Positions 1 to 10,208 of a DNA stretch of 64,000 bases are shown here, piece by piece. How positions within the stretch are numbered: the first letter of the stretch is position 1; each line of letters starts with the position of its first letter. Both the position numbers and the translations under genes were made by a program. Source of the DNA: Molossus alvarezi (lineage: Eukaryota > Chordata > Mammalia > Chiroptera > Molossidae); assembly GCA_037176705.1 (NCBI GenBank), contig CM073886.1, positions 2,356,001 through 2,420,000 on the forward strand. The letters are read 5' to 3'. The notes under the pieces are model-generated. The model was not told the origin of the DNA. It did no database searches and saw only the letters and a program-made list of their open reading frames with translations.

Positions 1-314
1 CATTGCTCGGGGTAGCTGGAGGCTTGGTAGACAGAGGAAGCCCCTCTTTTATTTGGCCTCAGTTTTCCATCTGTCAAGTGAGGACCTTGTTGCAGAAAAG
101 TGGTTTTGTTTAACCTTTATTTCTGAGTTTATTTTAATTTACATCTTTTTTTTTTTTTTAGTAAGTTATGCTTGCATGATAAAAGACTCAAATAATACAA
201 AAGGCATATAGAGAAAAGTAAATTACCTTTCACTCCAGCTCCCTGGACCTTTCTGTGCACACTCACCCCCTTCTTCCCAGCAACAATTACAAAACGACTG
301 CCTGAAGTGGGGTC
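1..314. other. No gene seen; T-run and possible old L1 3' UTR
   Basis: Positions 1-128 show nothing I recognise. A run of T starts near 147. The stretch at about 165-245 (a tract resembling ACAAAAGGCATATAGAG and what follows) resembles old mammalian L1 3' UTR in the minus orientation. Low confidence; no open frame of interest. Confidence 0.3.
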
Positions 315-945
315 CCTGATCAAATGACAGTTCAATTTCTACTTTTTTGAGGAAACACCAATTGTTTTCCACAGTGGCTGCACCAGACTGCATTCCCAGT
401 GATCCCACTCCTAGGAATATACCCTAAGAAGGCTGAAGCACCAATCAGAAAGAATATATGTACCCCCATGTTCATAACAGCACTATTACAATATCTAAGA
501 TCTGGAAACAGCCCAAATGTTCATCAGTAGATGAGTGGATAAAAAAGTTGTGGTACATATACACAATGGAATACTATGCAGCTGTAAGAAAGAAACATCT
601 CTTATCCTTTGAGACGACATGGAAGGACCTGGAGAGTATTATGCTAAGCGAAATAAGCCAGTCATAGAAAAATACCACGTGATCTCACTTACTTGTGGAA
701 TATAATGAACAAAACAAGCTGAGGAACAAAAGAGACCCAGAGACATGGAAGTAGGGTGCAGACTGACAAACCTCAGAAGAAGTGGATGTGGGGGGAGGGA
801 AGAGATAAATCAGAGAACTTTTACACATGTATGCGTAAACAAGGACATGGACGACAATGCTGGGAGTGTGTGAGGAGGGTGTCAATGGGGGGGAAAGGAA
901 CCATCTGTAACAAAAATAAATAAATAAATACATAAATAAATTTTT
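315..945 (+). mobile_element. L1 3' end with inverted 5' segment
   Basis: From about 401 to 945 the plus strand reads as the last part of L1 ORF2 and its 3' UTR, ending in a TAAA-rich tail (about 915-945). An open remnant at 458-667 carries the ORF2 C-terminal motifs [26 protein letters not shown] and LSFETTW. From about 315 to 400 the sequence is the segment that normally lies immediately upstream, but reverse-complemented: it reads as minus-strand L1 (TTGAGGAAACACCA, GTGGCTGCACCAG). This head-to-head structure is the usual product of twin priming during target-primed reverse transcription. No convincing target-site duplication was found. Confidence 0.85.
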
Positions 946-1189
946 AAAAAAGTACTCTTTTACATCATGAAGGTAAATCAGAAAACTAGCATTATGCAAA
1001 GTGGGATGTAGTCCGGTGGTAGGGCCCATAATCAGCTTGTGTGAGGCCCTGGGTTTGATCTTAGCCTCTCTATTTCCCTGTGGTGGGGGGAAGCATTTTC
1101 TTTCATGTGACGGCCACGGCCCATTCCTGTACAATCTAAGAATTAACCCTCTTGTTTCCAGTACTTGTATGAGGCTCCAGTTATGTTTA
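946..1189. other. Short non-L1 stretch with a tRNA-like patch
   Basis: Spacer between the plus-strand L1 and the old minus-strand L1. The only structure seen is the tRNA-like patch at 1003-1075, listed separately. Confidence 0.4.
1003..1075 (+). repeat. tRNA-like SINE-head fragment (possibly ID/tRNA-Ala-like)
   Basis: GTAGTCCGGTGGTAGGG resembles a degenerate pol III A box. GTGTGAGGCCCTGGGTTTGA further on resembles the B-box region of tRNA-Ala-derived SINE heads. It is unlike the Ves heads elsewhere in the window. No A-tail or target duplication was identified, so this may be a coincidence or an old SINE of another family. Confidence 0.25.
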
Positions 1190-1928
1190 TAACTCTTCCG
1201 TTGTATTTTTTATTGATGTATACTTGACATATTATATTAGTTTCAGGTATATTACATAACAATTCAAGACATGTATATCTTGTAAAATAATCACAATAAA
1301 TCTAGTTAACATTGGTCATCATATGTAGTTACACATTTTTCCTTGTGGTGAGAACTAAGATTTATTCTTAGCAGCTTTCAAGTATACAATACAGTATTCT
1401 TACTTATATTCACCATCTTGTCCGTTATACCCCCTGCCTTATTTATTTTTGCACCCTTTCACCAATTTCTCTCCCCCTTACTCCACGCCCCTGCAACCAC
1501 CAATCTGATCTCTGTATCTATGAGCTCATTTTTTTTAGAGTCTCCATTAAAGTGAGATCATAGGGTATTTGTCTTTCTCTGTCTGACTTATTTCATTTAG
1601 CACAATGTCTTCAAGTTCCATCCATGTTGTAGCAAATGTCAAGATTTTCTTCTTTTTGTGATTGAACAATATTCTGTGTGTTGATATACCACATCTCCTT
1701 TATCTGTTAATTCATCAGGGGGCACTTGGGTTGTTTTGATATCCTGGCCATTGTTTGCATTTTCTTTGTGTATATTCCCAGAAGTGGAATTGCTGGGTCA
1801 TATTCTTATATTTTTGAAGAACCTCATACTATTTTTCATAGTGGCTGCACCAATTTACAATCCTGTCAACAGTGCACGAGGGTTCTCTTTTCTCCACATC
1901 CTCACTAACACTTATAATCTTTTTTTTT
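1190..1928 (-). mobile_element. Old L1 3' end (3' UTR plus ORF2 C-terminus)
   Basis: The plus strand shows the reverse complement of an older L1 3' UTR (1200-1440, resembling the L1MA/L1MB type: ATTGATGTATACTTGACATA, then the CAAGTATACAATACAGTATT region). ORF2 C-terminal sequence follows (1550-1925: CAATGTCTTCAAGTTCCATC, TGGAATTGCTGGGTCAT). It breaks off near 1928, where the younger L1 begins. The sequence at 13446 onward looks like its direct continuation. Confidence 0.8.
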
Positions 1929-3536
1929 GTTAGACATTTTATTTTAATTAATTTATTTTTTTGTTACAAATGTTTCTCCATTTTCCCCAACGAATCCTCC
2001 TCCCCCTCCCTCCCCGCCCTGTCCCCAAATTTGTTGTCCATGTCCACTGTTCATGCATACATGTATATAAGTTCTATGGTTTATCTCTCCCCCACCACCC
2101 CCTGTTGTGGGGACTGTCGGTCTGTACCCCACTTCCAAATCTCTGGGACTACCCCATTACTCAGACTGTTTTGTTCATTATATTCCACAAATAAGTGAGA
2201 TCATATGATACTTATCTTTCTCTTTTTGGCTTGTTTCGCTTAGGATAATACTTTCTACGTCACTCCATGTCATCTCAAAGGATAACAGATCATTCTTTCT
2301 TACAGCTGCATAGTATTCCACTGTGTATATGTACCACTGCTTTTTTATCCATTTGACTACTGATGGACATTTGGGCTGTTTCCAGATCTTAGCTATTGTA
2401 AATAGTGCTGCTATGAACATGGGGGTACATATATTCTTTCTGATTGGTGTTTCAGGCTTCTTAGGGTATATTCCTAGGAGTGGGATCACTGGGTCAAATG
2501 GGAGTTCAATTTTTAATTTTTTGAGGTAACACCATATTGCTTTTCATAGTGGCTGCAGCAGTCTGCATTCCCACCAGCAGTGTACTAGAGTCCCCTTTTC
2601 TCCACACCCTTGCCAACACTTGTTTGATGATTTGTTGATGGCGGCCATTCTGACAGGTGTGAGGTGATACCTCATTGTTGTTTTAATTTCTATCTCTCTG
2701 ATAGTTAGTGATGTTGAGCATTTCTTCATAGGTCTCTTAACCATTTGTATGTCCTGTTTGGAGAGGTGTCTATTTAGTTTCTTTGCCCATTTTTTAATTG
2801 GGTTCTTTGTCTTCCTTTTGTTGAGTTGTATGAGTACTTTATATATTAGAAATTAACCCCTTATCTGATATATCATTGGCAATTATGCTCTCTCATACAG
2901 TAGGTAGGTATTCCATTTTAATGATTGTATCTTTTGCTGTGCAGAACTTTTTTAGTTTGATGTAGTCCCATGTGCTCATTTTCTCCTTTGTTTCTGTTGC
3001 CTTAGGTGATGTATCTGTAAAAATTCTGCTGTGTATGATGTCTGAAAATTTGTTGCCTACGTTTCTTTTAGGATTTTTATTGATTCATGAGTCACATTTA
3101 AGTCTTTATCCATGTATGGTGTAAGTGGATGGTCTAGTTTTATTTTTTTGCATGTAGCTGTCCAATTTTCCCAACACCATTTATTAAAGAGGCTGTCTTT
3201 ACTCCACTGTATGCTCTTTCCCCCTTTGTCATATATTAATTGAATATATTGCCTTGGGTTCATTTCCGGTTCTCTGTTCTGTTTCATTGATCTATCAGCC
3301 TGTTCTTGTGCCAGGACCAGGCTGTTTTGATTACAGTGGCTTTGCAGTATAACCTGAAATCTGGTAATGTGATCCCTCCTACTTTGTTCTTCTTTTTTAA
3401 GATTGAAGTGGCTATTCGAGGTCTTTTTTGGTTCCATGTGAACTTTTGAAGTATTTGTTCTAGTTCTGTGAAGTATGTCATTGGTATTTTGATGGGGATT
3501 GCATTGAATCTATAGTTTGCTTTGGGTAGTATGGAC

Positions 3537-3774
3537 TTTTTTTTTTATCCTCACCGAGGACATTTTTCCATTTTTTGGTCAGATAGAGTGGGAGGGAGAG
3601 AGAGAGAGAGAAACGTCGACGTGAAAGGGACACATTGAGTGGCTGCCACCCGCACAACCCAACCAGGGCCGGGGACAAACTGCAACCGAGGTATGTGCCC
3701 TTAGTGAGATCTGAACTCGGGTCTCTCCGGACCACAGGCCAACACTCCAACCGCTGAGCCAAGCCGGCCAGGGC
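3537..3774 (-). mobile_element. Ves SINE, younger type (type I)
   Basis: On the minus strand: tRNA-derived head, then CACTCAATGTGTCCC, CT-rich stretch, tail hairpin and A-tail (T-run 3537-3547). It is flanked by the duplication TAGTATGGAC at 3527-3536 and 3775-3784. Inserted in L1 ORF2. Confidence 0.93.
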
Positions 3775-4396
3775 TAGTATGGACATTTTAATGATGTTAA
3801 TTCTTCCAATCCATGGACAAGTTATGTGCTTCCACTTTTTTATATCTTCCTCTATTTCTGTTTTCAATGACCTGTAGTTTTCTGTGAATAGGTCCTTTAT
3901 TTCTTTGGTTAAGTTTATTCCTTGGTATCTTAATTTTTTTGCTGCGATGCTAAATGGAATTTTTTTTTGTTTCTCTTTCTGTGAGTTCATCATTGGTGTA
4001 TAAGAATGCAGTTGATTTCTTGACGTTCATTTTGTACCCTGCTACTTTGCCAAATTCACTTATTAAGTCTAGTAAATTTTTGATGAAGTTTTTGGGTTTT
4101 TCTACGTATAGTATCATGTCATCTGCAAATATTGACAGTTTCACTTCCTCCTTTCCAATTTGGATTCGTTTTATTTTTTCTTCCTGTCTGATTGCTGTGT
4201 TAAATAAGAGTGGTGAAAGTAGGCATCCTTGTCTTGTTCCTGTTCTTAAGAGAAATACTTTTTGTTTTTGCCCATTGAGTATGATGTTGCCTGTAGTTCT
4301 TTCATATATAGCCTTTATTAAGTTGAGATATGATTACTCTATTCCAAGATTGCTGAGCATTTTTTTTTTGTTTTTTGTTTTTTTTTTATCAGAAAT

Positions 4397-5427
4397 GGCC
4401 TTTTGGCTGCCCCTGCACCCTGCAGGTCCTGCAGGTAACTAGATGGCACAGTCCCTTTGCAGACAAGGCTGCATGCCTATGTTATGGGTTGTTGGGTCGC
4501 ACAGGCCTCTCTGGTGCTTCAGCACCCCACATACCCCATGGGTAACTAGATCACACAGTCATTGCTGGGTCACACAGTCCTCTCTGGTGCTTCAGCACCC
4601 CATAGATCCCACAGGTAACTGGATGGCACAGTCCCTGCTGGGTTGCGCAGGTCTCTCTGATGCTTCAACACCCCACAGGCCCCGTGGGTAACTAGATTGT
4701 GCAGTCCCCGCTGGGTCACACAGGCCTCTCTGGTGCCCTGCAGTTCCCTGCAGTTCCCATGGGCGTGCAGCTGGATTGCACCCGTCTCTGTAGGGCTCTG
4801 GCTTCCCACAGCTTTTGTGAGCTTCTGGACTGCACAGACCTCTGTGGAGCCCCAGGTCCTGCGGCTGGCAGCTGGTGGCTGGCGAGTTCTGCTGCCCCAT
4901 GGGGCTCAACTTCTGCTCAGCTTTTGCTGTAGTTTTTGGGGATGGGTCTCAGCTGCTTGTCTGTGCTTCTGTTGCCTGAGGATGGATGTCTGCTCCCAAG
5001 CCTCTGTTGCTGGGGGTATATCTGGACTCTGATGGGGCTGCTACTATGGGGGATGGTGCTAAGCTCTAGGCTGTCCGTGGCTTCTATGACCAGCACCTTG
5101 GCAGCTCCACTACTGTGCACTGGTCTGTGTTGACACAGAGTGTCCACTGGGCCTATGGTGCCAGGTGTGCTGGTGGGCTCAGGTTGCTGGGCCCTACCCA
5201 CTCCCCCTGCCTCCTCCTAGGGAAGACCCGGGATATTCCAAAATGTTGTGACCTCCCTGTGGCGCCGGGAGAAGCGCCCTGAAGGGTTGCTTACAAAGGT
5301 ACCAGGCTGCACAGGAAACTTCTGCTCCGTGGCTCTGCACTGCTTGGGTTTGGTCATTCACCTTCATGTCCACTCACACTCTCTCACACATTCAACCTCC
5401 CTCCGGTCCTGCTCGCCACCATCTTTC
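4397..5427 (-). promoter_or_regulatory. Type A L1 5' UTR (promoter region)
   Basis: GC-rich region ending at the YY1-like site CCATCTT (5419-5425), followed inward by a non-repeated part and then the 73-bp tandem units. A homologous copy is present at 32262-33153. In known L1s the 5' UTR is an internal pol II promoter and the YY1 site positions transcription start. That role is inferred here from position and motif. Confidence 0.65.
4421..4740. repeat. Tandem 73-bp units inside L1 5' UTR
   Basis: The anchor GGGTCRCACAGGCCTCTCTG recurs at 4494, 4567, 4640 and 4713, exactly 73 bases apart. Each unit also carries a CTTCAGCACCCCA-like and a GTAACTAGAT-like stretch. A diverged unit precedes them (about 4421-4493). 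The related element at 32324-32542 has two fewer units. Confidence 0.85.
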
Positions 5428-5479
5428 AATCTCCACATTTTCTCTATCATCTATTATATATTTTTTTCAGTAACAGTTA

Positions 5480-5975
5480 TTTTTATCACTGTCAAGTATT
5501 ATGTACAGTATGTAATTGTATCTGCTATAGTTTTATACTTCTAGGAGTACAATGGATTTGTTTAGTCTGGCCAGTGTGGCTCAGTGGTTGAACATCGACC
5601 CTGCACCAAGAAGTCACTGTTTCAATTCCTGGTCAGAGCACATGCCCAGGTTGTGGGCCCAATCCCCAGTGGGGGGCATGCAGGAGGCGGCCAATCAATG
5701 TTCTCTCTCATTGATGTTTCTAATCTCTCTCTCCCTCTCACTTCCTCTCTCTGTAAAAAATCAATAAAGGAAAAAAAAAAGTTAAAAAAAACCAGTAGGT
5801 TTGTTTATACCAGCATTATCTCACCTTGTGAGTCAGGCCTTGCATTACTATCCCAGGACATTTCCACAGCTACTGCTAGGCAAGGGGGATTTCTCAGCTC
5901 ATTTACAATCTTACAAGACCACCGTTATGCAATACACTGTGAACCAGAACACGGCTATTCAGCACATGACTGCTG
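5480..5975. mobile_element. Tigger-like DNA transposon relic, split by a SINE
   Basis: Sequence on both sides of the SINE (about 5480-5564 and 5791-5975) resembles the 3' part of an old TcMar-Tigger element as remembered: TGTACAGTATGTAATTGTAT, then GTTTGTTTATACCAGCA, ACAATCTTACAAGACCACCG and a terminal region ending near CACATGACTG (5964-5973). No transposase coding. The family name is from memory. Confidence 0.5.
5565..5790 (+). mobile_element. Ves SINE, older type (type II)
   Basis: Head GTCTGGCCAGTGTGGCTCAG, B-box-like GTTTCAATTCCTGGTC, body with CCCCAGTGGGGGGCATGCAG, then TC-rich stretch and AATAAAGG tail. Imperfect duplication: ACAATGGATTTGTTTA (5549-5564) versus ACCAGTAGGTTTGTTTA (5791-5807). 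Confidence 0.9.
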
Positions 5976-5979
5976 CAAT

Positions 5980-6745
5980 TCAAGGTTTTCAGTATCTTCA
6001 TAGAGTTGTACAGCCATCAGCACAGTCCACTTTAGGTCACTTTCATCACCCTGCAAAGCTCGCCATTTACCTCTGTCCTCCAGCCATAGACAACCACTGA
6101 CTGACTTTCTGCCTCTTCAGATTTGCCTATTCTGGACATTTCATATCAATGGGTTTGCACTATATGTGATCTTTTGTGACTGGCTTCTTTCATTTAGCAC
6201 AGAGTTTTAAGATCCATCCATGTAGAAACACACATCAGTTCTTCATTCTTTTCATAGCTGAACAATACTGCTTGGCATGAATGTCACAGAGTAGTTATCT
6301 ATTCGCCAGCTGCGGACAGTTTGGGCTGTTCTACTTTTTGGCTACTGTGAACAACACGGCTTTGAACATTTATGCACTGCACGTTTCTGTGTGGAAATAT
6401 GTTTGTATCATCTCTTGGATGCACACCTAGGAGTAGAATTGCTGGGTAATGTGGTAGCTCTATGCTTAACATTTTTTGTAACTGCCAGACTTTCTAAAAG
6501 TGGTTCACCGTTTTACAGTCCCGCCAGCTGTATCTGAGGGCTCCAATTTTTCTGCATCCTCACCAACACTTGCTGTTGATTGTCTTTGTTATTATAGCCA
6601 CCTAGTAAGTACGAAGTACTGTCTCATTGCGATTTTGGTTACTTGTTTTGCTAATGACTAATGATGTTGAGCATCTTTTAATTTGTTTATTGACCATTTG
6701 CATATCTTTTGGAGAAATATCTATTCAGATTTATTGACTATTTTT
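5980..6745 (-). mobile_element. Old L1 3' end (ORF2 C-terminus)
   Basis: Reverse complement of a strongly diverged L1 3' UTR and ORF2 C-terminal region. Typical plus-strand signatures are CATTTAGCACAGAGTTTTAA, TTTGGGCTGTTCTACTTTTT, GGAGTAGAATTGCTGGG and TGATGTTGAGCATCTTTTAA. It ends near 6745 where the next L1 tail starts. Confidence 0.8.
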
Positions 6746-7850
6746 TAAATCTTTATTCTTAAAAGTATTACAGATATTCCTCCTTCCTTTTTTCTCCCCA
6801 TGGACCACCCCCCCACCTTCCCCACACTGGTGTTTGTGTCCACTGGTTTTGCATATATGCATATAAGTTCTGTAGTTTAACTCTTCCCACATCCCACACC
6901 CTTCCCTCTGAGGTTTGTCAGTTTGTTCCCTACTTCCATATCTCTGGATCTATTTTGTTCGTCAGCTTATTTTGATCATTATATTCCATATATAAGTGAG
7001 ATAGTATAGTACTTGTCTTTATCTGACTGGCTTATTTCACTTACCATAACACTCTCCAGGTCCCTCCATGTCATCTCAAAGGGTAAGAGATCTCTCTTTC
7101 TTATAGCTGCATAATGTTCCATTGTGTAAATATATCACAGCTTTTTTATCCACTCATCTACTAATGGGCACTTGGGCTGTTTCCAGATCTTAGTACTTGT
7201 AAATATTGCTGCTATAAACATGGGGGCACATATATTATTTCTGATTGTGTTTCGGGCTTCTTAGGATATATTCCTAGATTTGGGATTACTGGGTCAAATG
7301 GCATTTCCTTTATTAATCTCTTGAGGAAACACCATATTGTTTTCAGAGTGTCTGCACCAGTCTGCATTCCAATCAGCAGTGTACTAGGGTTGCCTTTTCT
7401 CCACATCTTCACCAGCACTTGCTGTTTGATGATTTGTTGATGACAGCCATTCTGGTAGGTGTGAGATGATATCTCATAGTCGTTTATTTTGCATCTCTCT
7501 GATGATTAGTGACTGAGCATTTTTTTATATGTCCTCTTTGGAGAAGTATCTATTCAGGTCTTCTGCCCATTTTTAAATTGCACTGTGTTTTCCTTTTGTT
7601 GAGTTGTATGTAACCGTTATATATTTTGGATATTGATCCCTTATCCAATGTATTGTTGGCAAATATGTTCTCCTATATAGTAGGTGCCATATTCATTTTG
7701 ATGCTGGTTTCCTTTGCTGTGAAGAAGCTTTTTAGTTTGATGTAATCCCATTTATTAATTTTTTCCTTCATTACTCTTGCCCGTGGTGATGTACTAGTGA
7801 AAAGTCTGCTACATGTAAAGTCTGAGATTTTGCTGCCTACATTATCTTTA

Positions 7851-8070
7851 TTCTAAATTTTTTTGTTCTTTATTGATTTCAGAGAGAGGGAAAGTGAGAA
7901 AGAGAGAGAGATAGAAACATCGATGAGAGAGAACATTGATTGGCTGCCTCCTGCATGGCCGACACTGGGGATTGGGTCCACAATCTGGGCATGTGTTGTG
8001 ACCAGGAATCGAACTGGCGACCTTTAGGTGCATGGGTTGATGCTCAACCACTGAGCCACACTAGCCAGAC
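7851..8070 (-). mobile_element. Ves SINE, older type (type II)
   Basis: Minus-strand head complementary to TGAGCCACACTAGCCAGAC, body with CACTGGGGATTGGGTCCAC, GA-rich stretch and T-run. Imperfect duplication TGCTGCCTACATTATCTT (7831-7848) versus TGCTACCTACATTTTCTT (8071-8088). Inserted in L1 ORF2. Confidence 0.9.
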
Positions 8071-9929
8071 TGCTACCTACATTTTCTTCTAGGATTTTTA
8101 TGGTTTCATGAATGACATTTAAGTCTTTTATCCATTTTGAGTTTATTCTTGTGTATGGTGTAAGTTGGTGGTCTAGTTTCATTTTTTTTTTTTTTTTGCT
8201 TATAGCTGTCCAATTTTCCCAACACCATTTATTAAAGAGAGCGTCTTTACTCCATTGTATACTCTTGCCACCTTTGTTGAATATTAATTGAGCATTATGT
8301 CTTGGGTTGATTTTGGGGTTTTCTGTTCTGTTCCATTGATCTATATGCCTGTTCTTGTGCCAGTACCAGGCTGTTTTGATTACAATATCTCTGTAGTATA
8401 ACCTGATATCTGGTATTGTGATTTCCTCCAATTTTGTTCCTCATTTTCAAGATTTCTGTGGCTATTAAGGGTCTTATAAACTTGTGGAGTACTTGTTCTA
8501 GATCTGTGAACTATGCCTTTGGTACTTTAATAGGGATTGCATTGAATCTGTAGGTTGCTTTGGCTAGTATGGACATTTTAATGATGTTGATTTTTCCAAT
8601 CCATGAACATTGTATATTTTCCACATTTCTATATCTTCATCTATTTCTTTTTTCAATATTCTGTAGTTTTCTGAAAACAGGCCTTTTAGCTCTTTGGTTA
8701 TGTATATTCTTAGGTATCTTAATTATTTTTGTTGCAATGGTAAATGAGATTCTTTTGTTTTTGTTTTTCCTTTCTGAATGTTCTTTATTGGTGTATAAAA
8801 ATGCTATTCATTTCTGGGTGTTAATTTTGTATTCTGCTACTTTGCTGAATTCATTAATTAAATCTGGTAGTTTTTTTTTTTGATGGAGTTTTTAAGGTTT
8901 TCTATGTACAATATCATGTCATCTGTGAATAATGACAGTTTCACTTCCTCTTTTCCAATTTGTATGGCATTTATTATTTTTTTGTCTGATTACTATGGCT
9001 ATGAGTTCCAGTACTATGTCAAATAAAAGTGGAGAAAACGAACATTCCTGTCTTGTCCCTGTTCTTAGGGGAAATGCTTGTAGTTTTTACCTATTGAGTA
9101 TGATGTTGGCAGTGAGTTTGTCATATATGGCCTTTATTATATTGATATATGATCCCTCTGTTCCCATTTTGCTGAGTATTTTCATCAGAAATCGGTGCTG
9201 GATTTTGTCAAATGTTTTTTCAGCATCTATTGATATGATCATATGATTTTTATCTTTCATTTTGTTTATGTGGAATATCACATTTATTGATTTGCAAATA
9301 TTATACAATCCTTGCATCCCTGGGGTAAATCCCAGTTGGTCTTGATGAATCCTTTTTTTTGATATATTACTGAATCCAATTTGCTAATATTTTTTTTGAG
9401 GACTTTGGCATCTATTTTCATCAGGGATATTGGCCTGTAGTTGTTTTTTTTTTTTTGTAGTGTTTTTTTCTGGTTTTGAAATTAAGATTATGCTCACCTC
9501 TTAAAAAAAGCTTAGAAGTCTTTCTTTCTCTTGAATTGTTTGGAAGAGTTTGAGTAGAATAGGTGTTAGTTCTTCTTTGAATGTTTGATAAAACTCCCCA
9601 GTGAAGCAGTCTGGACCAGGGCTTTTGCTTACTGGAAGTTTTTTGATTACTTCTTCAATTTTTTTACTTGTTATTGGTTTGTTCAGGTTTTCTGACTCTT
9701 CCTTGTTGAGACTCGGAAGATTGTATTATTTGAGGAATTTGTCCATTTTGCCTATGTTGTCTAATTTGTTGGCATAAAATTTTCCATAGTATTTTCTTAC
9801 AATCCTTTGTATTTCTGTGGTGTCATTTGTTACTTCACCTCTTTAATTTCTGATTTAATTTATTTGGGTCCTCTCTCTTTGTTTCTTGGTGTGTCTGGCT
9901 AAAGGTCCATCAGCCTTGTTTGTCTTTTC

Positions 9930-10208
9930 TTTTTTTTTTTTTATCCTCACCCGAGGACATTTTTACACTTTTTGTTCAGACAGAGTGGGAGGAGAGAGAG
10001 GAAGAGAGAGAGAGAAACATCGACGTGAAAGAGACACATCGAGTGGCTGCCACCCGCACGACCAACCAGGGTCGGGGACAAACTGCAACCGAGGTACATG
10101 CCCTTAGTGGGAACCGAACCCTGGTCTCTCTGGACCACAGGTCAGTGCTCTAACTGCTGAGCCAAACTGGCCAGGGCTTTTTAAAATTTAAAATTTTTTT
10201 TTTTTTAC
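9930..10208 (-). mobile_element. Ves SINE, younger type (type I)
   Basis: Tail hairpin (near 9943-9960), AG-rich stretch and complete tRNA-derived head ending near 10178, followed by about 30 extra T/A-rich bases. Perfect 17-base duplication GCCTTGTTTGTCTTTTC at 9913-9929 and 10209-10225. The extra bases at the head end lie inside the duplication, so they arrived with the insertion. Confidence 0.93.

Larger units (their letters stand above)
1929..5427 (-). mobile_element. L1 with internal deletion (type A 5' UTR)
   Basis: Read on the minus strand, a 5' UTR (5427 down to about 4397) joins directly to the 3' half of ORF2 and the 3' UTR (about 4396 down to 1929). ORF1 and the N-terminal endonuclease and early reverse-transcriptase parts of ORF2 are missing. 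The 5' end carries a YY1-like CCATCTT on the plus strand (5419-5425), as expected at an L1 start. ORF2 remnants include [12 protein letters not shown] (near 3430) and FADDMILY (near 4120). The 3' tail is the T-rich tract at 1920-1970. The frame is broken in many places and a Ves SINE sits at 3537-3774. No clear target-site duplication was found. Alternative: fusion of two L1s by recombination. Confidence 0.85.

Noticed and set aside
4697..5032. 111-codon open frame, with similar frames at 32283-32693 and 22215-22661
   Set aside because: They lie in GC-rich L1 5' UTRs and are not conserved between the copies.
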